From: a bacterium
GTDB taxonomy: Bacteria; Bacillota; Clostridia; Oscillospirales; Acutalibacteraceae
NCBI GenBank assembly: GCA_020627425.1
Contig: JAHKXX010000299.1
Location: 1 to 12,267, forward strand
DNA length: 12,267 nt
Direction: 5' to 3'
This document shows, piece by piece, positions 1 through 6,016 of this stretch (within the stretch, counting starts at the first letter, position 1; each line of letters opens with the position of its first letter). Position numbers and translations under genes: made by a program. The notes beneath the pieces were generated by a model. It was not told the DNA's origin. It did not search any database and worked only from the letters and a program-made list of their open reading frames with translations.

Positions 1-9
1 ACTTATTCT

Positions 10-151
10 CACATCAAAGCAGCGTCAAGCAGCACCCTGTGTGCTGTGGCGCGGAAGGAGAGGGACAATAAACCCCGCTCGTACGCGTGCCGATAGTTAG
101 GTGGTAACATCAATCAGAGTGCGCGAATTGACCGCGCAGGCACTGCGCCTT
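10..151 (+). ncRNA. Candidate structured RNA element, copy 1 (upstream of glgP)
   Basis: This GC-rich, hairpin-rich stretch is repeated at 3014-3162. Blocks shared exactly with copy 2 are 15-30 (16 of 16), 67-74, 77-91 (15 of 15) and 118-130 (13 of 13); 98-110 matches at 12 of 13. Visible pairings are: a hairpin 30-35/41-46 with loop CCTGT; a long-range helix 48-53/86-91; a hairpin 120-125/133-138 with loop AATTGAC; and an enclosing stem 17-19 plus 22-24 with 146-148 plus 149-151, bulging bases 20-21. The first hairpin differs from copy 2 at three base pairs that all stay paired, which argues for selection on RNA structure. No ORF explains the conservation. The strand is inferred from the downstream genes. 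A weak -10-like TATTCT lies at 4-9, but its -35 would be outside the window. No RNA family is recognised; a mobile DNA repeat is the alternative. Confidence 0.6.
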
Positions 152-178
152 GAAAAATTTGAAAAGATGGTGTATAAT
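150..178 (+). promoter_or_regulatory. Sigma-A promoter of glgP
   Basis: The -35 box TTGAAA (150-155) and a perfect -10 box TATAAT (173-178) are separated by 17 nt, the ideal sigma-A spacing. Transcription should start near 185, giving a leader of about 67 nt before the glgP start at 252. The -35 box touches the 3' end of structured element copy 1, and the same arrangement occurs at dxs. Confidence 0.8.
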
Positions 179-179
179 G

Positions 180-204
180 TTGTTGTATTGTTTTTTGGGG
201 ATAA
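180..204 (+). repeat. 25-bp repeat in the glgP leader, copy A
   Basis: This stretch, centred on a run of six T, matches 2961-2985 at 21 of 25 positions (TTG-Y-TGTA-Y-TG, then T6, GG). Copy A lies just downstream of the glgP -10 box, at or after the transcription start. The other copy lies about 30 nt upstream of structured element copy 2. No function is recognised; the T-run makes a partly chance match possible. Confidence 0.4.
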
Positions 205-251
205 AGGAAAACGGAAAACAATTGAAAAAGATTTTATCGGAGGTCATAAAA

Positions 252-2663
252 ATGTCCAAAGCAAAACCTACTGCAAGCGAGCTTAGAGAACTTATACTTG
301 CAAAGCTTTCACACAATTTTGGCGTGTCGCCGGCAGATGCTACTTATGAGCATTACTATAAGGCTGTTGCCCTGGTGCTGAAAGATATTATGAGAGAAAG
401 ATATAAAACTTTTGTTGCCGCTTCGGAAAGACAGCATACAAAAACGGTTTACTATCTTTGTATGGAATTCCTTATGGGTCGTTCGCTGAAAAATAACCTT
501 TATAATCTCGGACTTGAGGAGACTATGTCAAAGGCACTGCAGAGCTTTGATATAAAGCTTGACAGCATATATGAGCAGGAGCCTGACGCAGGACTCGGTA
601 ACGGCGGTCTGGGCAGACTGGCTGCGTGCTTCTTAGACGGACTTGCTACTCAGAACTATAGCGCTATGGGATACTCACTGCGCTATGAATACGGAATATT
701 CAAGCAGAAGCTGATAGACGGATGGCAGACAGAGCTTCCTGATTTCTGGCTGCCCGGCGGCTCTGTATGGCTGCAGCCGCATCATGAAAAATCCATACCT
801 GTTTACTTTGACGGTCATATAAAAGAAACATGGGATGGCGGTCACCACTCTATAGTTCTCGAAAATGCTACCAAGGTAATAGCGACTCCGTTCGATATGC
901 TCGTTCCGGGCGACGGAGGAAAGGGTATCAGCAGACTTCGCCTGTGGGCGGCTACGTCTGATAACTTTGATATGAAGCTGTTCAACTCCGGCGACTATGT
1001 GCGCGCTATGGAGCAAAAGGCTATGGCAGAGAGTATAACCAGAGTTCTGTACCCGGAGGATAATCACTCGGAGGGCAAGAGCCTGCGCCTTTCACAGCAG
1101 TACTTCCTTGTTTCTGCTACAGTTCAGGATATAATCCAGCGCCATCTGAGAAACTACAATACCGTAGAAAATCTGCCGGAGGTAGTTGCAATACACCTGA
1201 ACGATACTCACCCCGTTCTTGCAGTGCCCGAGCTTATGAGAATACTTCTTGATGAGTGTGGTTATGACTGGGACAAAGCATGGGATATAGTCACAAGAAC
1301 AGTTGCATATACCAACCACACCGTAATGAGCGAGGCTCTTGAGTGCTGGCAGGTAGAGCTGTTTGCGCGCAGACTGCCGCGTATATATCAGATAGTAGAA
1401 GAAATAAACAGACGTTTCTGCGAGTCTATGCAGAAGATGGGCGTTGATTCGTGGCAGATAAACAGAATGGCAGTCATCAACGACGGTATAGTCAGAATGG
1501 CAAACCTTGCCGTAATAGCAAGCCACTCTGTAAACGGCGTTTCAAGGCTGCATAGTGAAATACTCAAAGACTCGGTATTCCACGATTTCTATGTAGTAAC
1601 TCCCGAAAAGTTCAAAAACGTAACAAACGGTATCGCTCACCGCCGTTGGCTGAACCAGTCCAACCCCGGACTCGCTTCCCTTATCACCGAGCTTATCGGC
1701 GATAAATTTGTAAAGGACGCATCCGAGCTTCAGGGACTGCTTAAATTCAAGAACGATACAACAGTGCTTCAGAAGCTTGCGGATATCAAAAAGGAAAACA
1801 AGGTTCGTATGGCTAAGTTTATAAAAGAAAATAACGGTATTGTTGTTGATACAGACTCGATATTTGACGTACAGGTAAAGAGACTGCACGAGTACAAGCG
1901 TCAGCTGATGAATGCTCTTCATATATACAGCACATATATCTGGCTTCGCGATAATCCGAGTGCAGATTTTAAGCCCAAGACATATATCTTCGGTGCAAAG
2001 GCTGCTCCGGGCTATTACTTTGCAAAGCAGATTATACAGTTTATAGTAGAGCTTGGCAACAAGATAAACAGTGACCCGAGAGTAAACAAAAAGCTGAAGG
2101 TGGTTTATCTTGAGGATTACCGTGTATCGGTAGCCGAGAAGCTTATACCGTCTGCCGAGATAAGCGAGCAGATCTCTCTAGCAGGTACAGAGGCATCGGG
2201 TACAAGCAATATGAAGTTTATGATAAACGGTGCGATCACACTCGGTACGCTTGACGGCGCAAATGTCGAGATACATGAAGCAGTGGGCAGCGAAAATGCA
2301 CTTATTTTCGGTATGACCACGCCGGAGGTAAATCAGCTGAAAAAGCAGGGCTACAATCCGTCTGTACCGTACAATAACAACGGAGACATAAAGAGATCCG
2401 TGGACGGTATCATATCTGAGTTTGGTACAAGATTTAACGATATATATGTTTCTCTTGCTACACAGGATCCGTATATGGTACTTGCAGACTTTGCGGACTA
2501 TGCACTTACTCAGCAGAAGGCTTCACGCCTGTATGAGGATACAATGGGCTGGAACAGAATGTCGCTTGTTAATATAGCAAACGCAGGCTGCTTTGCCGCA
2601 GACCGTTCCATAAAGGACTATGCGGAAACAATCTGGGGCAACAAGCCTGTAATACTCCCGTAA
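252..2663 (+). CDS. glgP: Glycogen/maltodextrin phosphorylase
   Basis: This glycosyltransferase-35 family enzyme (803 aa, the usual length for bacterial members) phosphorolyses alpha-1,4-glucans to glucose-1-phosphate in the cytoplasm, using pyridoxal phosphate. Visible family motifs are EPDAGLGNGGLGRLAACFLD (residues 110-129), HLNDTHP (315-321), VKRLHEYKRQ (542-551) and the cofactor segment EASGTSNMKF (648-657), whose Lys655 should carry the PLP Schiff base. The ATG at 252 is chosen because GGAGG at 239-243 sits 8 nt upstream. A longer reading frame back to a TTG at 150 would begin inside the promoter -35 box and has no ribosome binding site. The gene appears monocistronic: its own promoter lies upstream and a 163-bp inverted-repeat element starts 7 nt after the stop. 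Glycogen versus maltodextrin preference cannot be read from the sequence, so the symbol malP is also possible. Confidence 0.97.
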   Translation: MSKAKPTASELRELILAKLSHNFGVSPADATYEHYYKAVALVLKDIMRERYKTFVAASERQHTKTVYYLCMEFLMGRSLKNNLYNLGLEETMSKALQSFDIKLDSIYEQEPDAGLGNGGLGRLAACFLDGLATQNYSAMGYSLRYEYGIFKQKLIDGWQTELPDFWLPGGSVWLQPHHEKSIPVYFDGHIKETWDGGHHSIVLENATKVIATPFDMLVPGDGGKGISRLRLWAATSDNFDMKLFNSGDYVRAMEQKAMAESITRVLYPEDNHSEGKSLRLSQQYFLVSATVQDIIQRHLRNYNTVENLPEVVAIHLNDTHPVLAVPELMRILLDECGYDWDKAWDIVTRTVAYTNHTVMSEALECWQVELFARRLPRIYQIVEEINRRFCESMQKMGVDSWQINRMAVINDGIVRMANLAVIASHSVNGVSRLHSEILKDSVFHDFYVVTPEKFKNVTNGIAHRRWLNQSNPGLASLITELIGDKFVKDASELQGLLKFKNDTTVLQKLADIKKENKVRMAKFIKENNGIVVDTDSIFDVQVKRLHEYKRQLMNALHIYSTYIWLRDNPSADFKPKTYIFGAKAAPGYYFAKQIIQFIVELGNKINSDPRVNKKLKVVYLEDYRVSVAEKLIPSAEISEQISLAGTEASGTSNMKFMINGAITLGTLDGANVEIHEAVGSENALIFGMTTPEVNQLKKQGYNPSVPYNNNGDIKRSVDGIISEFGTRFNDIYVSLATQDPYMVLADFADYALTQQKASRLYEDTMGWNRMSLVNIANAGCFAADRSIKDYAETIWGNKPVILP

Positions 2664-2669
2664 AATAGC

Positions 2670-2832
2670 AGACCTGTTCGATAACCTTCAAAACGCCGTC
2701 TGAACGGTTCTTTTTCCGCCATACTTAGGCAATTTTTCTTGAAATACACAAAGTATTCCTGCGAAAAATTGTCTTCGTCTGACGAAAAAATACCTCGTCC
2801 ATCCGACATTTTTTCGGTTACCGAACAGGTCT
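2670..2832. repeat. Foldback (MITE-like) element with 17-bp terminal inverted repeats
   Basis: The ends, 2670-2686 and 2816-2832, are inverted repeats matching at 16 of 17 positions (AGACCTGTTCGRTAACC). Inside are a central hairpin with arms 2728-2738 and 2763-2773 (10 Watson-Crick pairs plus one G-T), a nested AATAC/GTATT pair (2743-2747/2753-2757), a hairpin TTCGT/ACGAA at 2774-2786, and a bulged one near 2692-2709. The whole folds like a cloverleaf. It starts 7 nt after the glgP stop. This layout suits a small non-autonomous mobile element that may also serve as a bidirectional terminator. No clear target-site duplication is visible, and no transposase is present. A short minus-strand reading frame crosses it (2618-2809), but I do not call it a gene. 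Confidence 0.6.
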
Positions 2833-2855
2833 AATAATCATACTGTAATATACTA

Positions 2856-2893
2856 TCCCCGATGACCAAATCACAAGCCTTGGTTATCGGGGA
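2856..2893. other. 14-bp-arm inverted repeat (stem-loop)
   Basis: TCCCCGATGACCAA (2856-2869) and TTGGTTATCGGGGA (2880-2893) pair at 13 of 14 positions, the exception being a G-T pair, across a 10-nt loop. The stem is strong, but no T-run follows on either strand, so it does not fit a classical intrinsic terminator. It could be an RNA 3'-end stabiliser for glgP transcripts, a protein-binding palindrome or the remains of a mobile repeat. Confidence 0.5.
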
Positions 2894-2899
2894 CAGTTT

Positions 2900-2926
2900 A
2901 CTTAAGACTGAAAACTTAAGACTGAA
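2900..2926 (+). repeat. Tandem 13-bp direct repeat
   Basis: ACTTAAGACTGAA occurs at 2900-2912 and again at 2914-2926, a period of 14 bp, directly after the stem-loop at 2856-2893. Each copy contains the palindrome CTTAAG. It may be a protein-binding site or slippage product; nothing in the sequence decides. Confidence 0.55.
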
Positions 2927-2960
2927 GAAGTAATAATGCTTACGGAAACACACGTCACAC

Positions 2961-2985
2961 TTGCTGTACTGTTTTTTGGAGAAAA
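2961..2985 (+). repeat. 25-bp repeat upstream of structured element copy 2, copy B
   Basis: It matches 180-204 at 21 of 25 positions, including the six-T run. Here it sits upstream of the structured element rather than downstream of the promoter. Its TTGCTG (2961-2966) has no good -10 box at the right distance, so it is not called a promoter. Confidence 0.4.
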
Positions 2986-3013
2986 TGAGTAGAGTAGAAA
3001 AATATACTCGCCT

Positions 3014-3162
3014 TCACTTCAAAGCAGCGTCAAGCGCCGCTCTGTGCGGCACGGCGCGTAAAAAGAGGTATAATAAACCAAGCTCGTACGCGTGCCAAAA
3101 AGGTAGGCGGTAACATACACTACAGTGCGCGAATTGCTCCGCGCGAGCACGCGCCGCCGCTT
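3014..3162 (+). ncRNA. Candidate structured RNA element, copy 2 (upstream of dxs)
   Basis: This is the second copy of the element at 10-151. Exactly shared blocks are 3020-3035, 3072-3079, 3082-3096 and 3124-3136; 3104-3116 matches at 12 of 13. The first hairpin pairs GCCGC (3036-3040) with GCGGC (3046-3050) around the loop TCTGT. Compared with copy 1, two A-T pairs became G-C and one G-C became C-G, all still paired. Other pairings are 3053-3058/3091-3096, 3126-3131/3140-3145 (loop AATTGCTC), and an enclosing stem 3022-3029/3155-3162 with one mismatch. The two bases closing that stem (3161-3162) belong to the dxs -35 box. A possible -10-like TATACT lies at 3003-3008 without a convincing -35, so how it would be transcribed is unknown. 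It also contains an internal TATAAT (3070-3075), which I do not consider a promoter. Confidence 0.6.
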
Positions 3163-3189
3163 GCATAGTCGGTTTTGGTATGGTATAAT
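3161..3189 (+). promoter_or_regulatory. Sigma-A promoter of dxs and the downstream gene string
   Basis: TTGCAT (3161-3166) and a perfect TATAAT (3184-3189) are spaced by 17 nt, and the -10 is extended by TGG at 3181-3183. The expected start is near 3196, giving a leader of about 117 nt. Because dxs and the following genes are closely packed, this is probably the main promoter of the whole series. Confidence 0.8.
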
Positions 3190-3195
3190 TATACA
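3182..3195. promoter_or_regulatory. Possible ArgR operator over the dxs -10 box
   Basis: The 12-bp GTATAATTATAC at 3183-3194 is a perfect palindrome overlapping the -10 box. The 14-mer 3182-3195 agrees at 11 of 14 positions with the ARG-box core TGAATAATTATTCA. argR is the fourth gene of the string this promoter should drive, so autoregulation is conceivable. A -10 box is itself AT-rich and prone to palindromes, so this is only a suggestion. Confidence 0.2.
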
Positions 3196-3232
3196 GTAAA
3201 TATTAAAGAACATACAGGTATTGTCATAGACT

Positions 3233-3257
3233 GCAGCAGACACAGATGCGGTGCTGC
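3233..3257 (+). other. Hairpin in the dxs 5' leader
   Basis: GCAGCA (3233-3238) pairs perfectly with TGCTGC (3252-3257) across a 13-nt loop, about 55 nt upstream of the dxs start. An alternative GCGG/CCGC pairing (3248-3251/3257-3260) overlaps its 3' arm. No T-run follows, so it is not a terminator. It may affect leader stability or translation. Confidence 0.35.
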
Positions 3258-3312
3258 CGCAGGAGATCAAAATAAAACAGGTAATGCCTTGACGGTTGAT
3301 CGGAGAAGAAAA

Positions 3313-5175
3313 ATGTCAGAGAAAAAACTACTTGAAAATATAAATTCTCCGTCAGATATAAAGAATTTTACGATGGAAGAGCTTAACCTCCTCTCGGAGG
3401 AGTTGCGTCAGACAATCGTGGAAACAGTATCAAAAAACGGCGGTCATTTGGCGTCAAACCTTGGCGTTGTAGAGCTGACCGTTGCATTGCATACTATGTT
3501 TGACGCCCCTGCCGATAAGATAATCTGGGACGTCGGTCATCAGAGCTATGCCCATAAAATTCTTACGGGACGGTATAAACAAATAGATACCATCAGAACA
3601 GAGGGCGGACTGTCCGGATTTCCGAAAAGAAGCGAAAGTATCTATGATACCTTCGATACGGGTCACAGCAGTACGTCTATATCCGCAGGCTTCGGTATAG
3701 CATGTGCCTCGGATATTACCAATGATGATCACTACACTATCGCTGTTATCGGCGACGGTGCGCTTTCGGGCGGCCTTGCCTATGAGGGTCTGAATAATGC
3801 AGGCAGATCCAAAACGAATTTTATAGTAATACTTAACGATAATAAAATGTCTATATCAAAAAATGTAGGATCTATGGCGCGCTATCTGTCTATGCTCAGA
3901 ATAAAGCCCTCATACCTTGATACCAAGATGCATGTACAGGGCAGACTTCAGCGTATACCGGGCATAGGCTCACGTCTTGCCTCCGGGGTAAGGAGCTTTA
4001 AGGACTGGGTCTCCGAGACCTTTTTCGGCTACAGAAAAACCATTTTTGAACAGCTTGGGTTTACATACTACGGTATATTTGACGGTCACGATATAGGGCA
4101 GCTTCAGACGGCTATCAAGGCTGCAAAAAGACGGCACGGACCCGTTCTGATACATATAGCTACCACAAAGGGTAAGGGCTATGAATATGCCGAAAAAAAT
4201 CCAAAGAGCTTCCACGGTATATCTGCATTCGATATTGAAACGGGTGAGGCTAAGACCTCTTCAAAATGCTACTCCGATGTTGTCGGGGAATTTTTGTGCC
4301 GCAGTGCCGATGTGGATAAAAGAATATGCGCTATAACCGCGGCAATGGCTATCGGTACGGGACTGTCCGAGTTTTCAAAAAAATATAAGGACAGATTCTA
4401 TGATGTTGGTATCGCAGAGGAGCATGCCGTTACCTTTGCCTGCGGACTTGCCGCAGGCAACGCAATACCCGTGTTCTGTGTGTATTCTACTTTCCTGCAA
4501 AGAAGCTATGATCAGATACTTCACGATGCCGCTCTGCAAAATCTGCATATAATCCTCGCAATAGACCGCGCAGGTATCGTCGGTGAGGACGGAGAAACGC
4601 ACCAGGGAATATTTGATACGGCATTTCTCAATACTATACCAAATGTGACCGTATACAGCCCGTCCTATTTCAGCGAGCTGAACAGCGTAATGTTCAATGC
4701 ACTCTATAATATCGGCGGAGTCGTTGCGGTGCGTTATCCGAGGGGCGGAGAACTATATATGCCCGAGGATTTCCGCCCGGTTGCCGACCCGTATGTTTTC
4801 TACGGAGATACCGACGCCGATGCACTTATAATAACCTATGGCAGACTGTTTTCCTTTGCGTGTCTTGCGAGAGAAAGACTGAACCGTGAGGGCGTCAGGG
4901 TCTGTATATTAAAGCTCAACAGAATAAAGCCTATCCCGAAAAATGCAGTGAGAAAGGCTGCCGGATATAAAAAATGCTTCTTCTTCGAGGAGGGTATAAA
5001 ATACGGCGGTGTAGGCGAGGCGTTCGGCTACAGAATGTACCGCGGCGGTTATAAGGGAGAATACTACCTTTCGGCTATAGGCGACTATGTAAAACAGGCA
5101 ACGGTCAAGTCCGCACTGAAACAGCTGGGGCTTGACGATGACGGTATGTATAAGACAATAAAGAAAAATCTGTAA
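3313..5175 (+). CDS. dxs: 1-deoxy-D-xylulose-5-phosphate synthase
   Basis: Dxs condenses pyruvate with glyceraldehyde-3-phosphate, using thiamine diphosphate, to make DXP for the MEP isoprenoid pathway and for thiamine and pyridoxal synthesis. The 620-aa length is normal. Visible motifs are NGGHLASNLG with His45, the thiamine diphosphate motif GDGALSGG (147-154) ending in NDNK (175-178), the pyrimidine-domain AEEHAVTF (368-375) with catalytic Glu370, and DRAGIVGEDGETHQG (418-432). A C-terminal transketolase domain follows. The ATG at 3313 has GGAG at 3302-3305 placed 7 nt upstream. The open frame runs back to a TTG at 3175, but that start would lie upstream of the predicted transcript. tlyA starts 16 nt after the stop. 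In many Clostridia xseA, xseB and ispA come just before dxs; here glgP and repeats occupy that side. Confidence 0.98.
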   Translation: MSEKKLLENINSPSDIKNFTMEELNLLSEELRQTIVETVSKNGGHLASNLGVVELTVALHTMFDAPADKIIWDVGHQSYAHKILTGRYKQIDTIRTEGGLSGFPKRSESIYDTFDTGHSSTSISAGFGIACASDITNDDHYTIAVIGDGALSGGLAYEGLNNAGRSKTNFIVILNDNKMSISKNVGSMARYLSMLRIKPSYLDTKMHVQGRLQRIPGIGSRLASGVRSFKDWVSETFFGYRKTIFEQLGFTYYGIFDGHDIGQLQTAIKAAKRRHGPVLIHIATTKGKGYEYAEKNPKSFHGISAFDIETGEAKTSSKCYSDVVGEFLCRSADVDKRICAITAAMAIGTGLSEFSKKYKDRFYDVGIAEEHAVTFACGLAAGNAIPVFCVYSTFLQRSYDQILHDAALQNLHIILAIDRAGIVGEDGETHQGIFDTAFLNTIPNVTVYSPSYFSELNSVMFNALYNIGGVVAVRYPRGGELYMPEDFRPVADPYVFYGDTDADALIITYGRLFSFACLARERLNREGVRVCILKLNRIKPIPKNAVRKAAGYKKCFFFEEGIKYGGVGEAFGYRMYRGGYKGEYYLSAIGDYVKQATVKSALKQLGLDDDGMYKTIKKNL

Positions 5176-5191
5176 ATGCGGGAGGCTTAGT

Positions 5192-6001
5192 ATGTCTTCA
5201 AAAAAACGACTCGATGTGCTTGTCTACGAGGCAGGCTTTGCCGAAAGCCGCGAAAAGGCAAAGGCTTTGATCATGTCGGGCATAATATATGTTGACAACC
5301 AGAAGGCCGATAAGCCCGGAAGCACCTATCCCGAGGGAGTAAGGCTTGAAATGCGCGGAAAAAAGCCGAAGTATGTCAGCCGCGGCGGACTGAAGCTTGA
5401 AAAGGCTATGAAGGTGTTCCCGATAGACCTTAGGGAAAAAATAACTATGGATATAGGTGCTTCAACCGGCGGCTTTACCGACTGTATGTTGCAAAACGGC
5501 GCAAAGAAGGTCTACAGTATTGACGTCGGCTACGGTCAGCTTGACTGGAAGCTCCGTAACGACGAGCGCGTCGTAAATCTGGAGCGAACCAATATACGCT
5601 ATGTTACAAAGGAACAGGTGCCTGATACGATAGAGTTCTTCTCTGTTGATGTCTGTTTTATATCTCTGACGCTTGTGCTGCCTGCTGTTTATCCGCTTTT
5701 GTCGGACGACTGCAGTGCAGTATGCCTTATAAAGCCCCAGTTTGAGGCAGGCAGAGGCAAGGTAGGAAAAAACGGAGTAGTTCGTGACAAGGCAGTACAC
5801 ACAGAGGTCATAAAAAAAATATACGACTTCGTTCTTGATAACGGCTTTGATATACTCGGTATAGACTACTCTCCTATAAAGGGTCCCGAGGGAAATATAG
5901 AGTACCTTATGTATATTAAAAAATCACAGGCTCCGACTGCACCCGGCAGCTTCGATATAGAAGGTCTTGTTAACGAATCGCACAAAGAGCTTGATAAATA
6001 G
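5192..6001 (+). CDS. tlyA: TlyA family rRNA 2'-O-methyltransferase
   Basis: TlyA proteins 2'-O-methylate ribosomal RNA with S-adenosylmethionine; some were first described as hemolysins. The 269-aa protein has an N-terminal S4 RNA-binding domain (about 5-62), the linker SRGGLKLEKA (63-72), and an FtsJ-like methyltransferase fold. SAM motif I is DIGASTGGFTD (87-97), the catalytic lysine segment is KPQFEAGR (181-188), and the C-terminal SPIKGPEGNIEYL is at 227-239. GGAGG at 5181-5185 lies 6 nt before the ATG. It sits between dxs and nadK, its usual place in Clostridia. The rRNA target cannot be read from the sequence, and hemolytic activity should not be assumed. Confidence 0.94.
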   Translation: MSSKKRLDVLVYEAGFAESREKAKALIMSGIIYVDNQKADKPGSTYPEGVRLEMRGKKPKYVSRGGLKLEKAMKVFPIDLREKITMDIGASTGGFTDCMLQNGAKKVYSIDVGYGQLDWKLRNDERVVNLERTNIRYVTKEQVPDTIEFFSVDVCFISLTLVLPAVYPLLSDDCSAVCLIKPQFEAGRGKVGKNGVVRDKAVHTEVIKKIYDFVLDNGFDILGIDYSPIKGPEGNIEYLMYIKKSQAPTAPGSFDIEGLVNESHKELDK

Positions 6002-6016
6002 GGGGGACAGACTCCG

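Noticed and set aside
98..110. T-box riboswitch, suggested by GGTGGTAACAT resembling the antiterminator GGTGGNACC
   Set aside because: The match is incomplete, there is no terminator/antiterminator pair, and neither glgP nor dxs is a typical T-box target.
150..251. N-terminal extension of glgP from a TTG at 150
   Set aside because: The TTG is part of the -35 box, so it would not be transcribed from that promoter. The ATG at 252 has a proper GGAGG and matches family N-termini.
675..1922. Long minus-strand frames antisense to glgP, and similar ones under dxs, tlyA, nadK, recN and comEC
   Set aside because: They overlap clearly conserved genes, show no recognisable protein motifs and reflect codon-usage shadows.
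2618..2809. 63-codon minus-strand reading frame across the foldback element
   Set aside because: It lies mostly within inverted-repeat DNA, ends antisense to glgP, and has no clear ribosome binding site. I treat it as a by-product of the repeat.
3070..3075. TATAAT inside structured element copy 2 as a promoter
   Set aside because: Copy 1 has GACAAT at the same place, and no -35 box lies at a suitable distance.
3175..3312. 46-residue N-terminal extension of dxs
   Set aside because: It begins in the promoter spacer and lacks a ribosome binding site. Dxs proteins start near the ATG at 3313.
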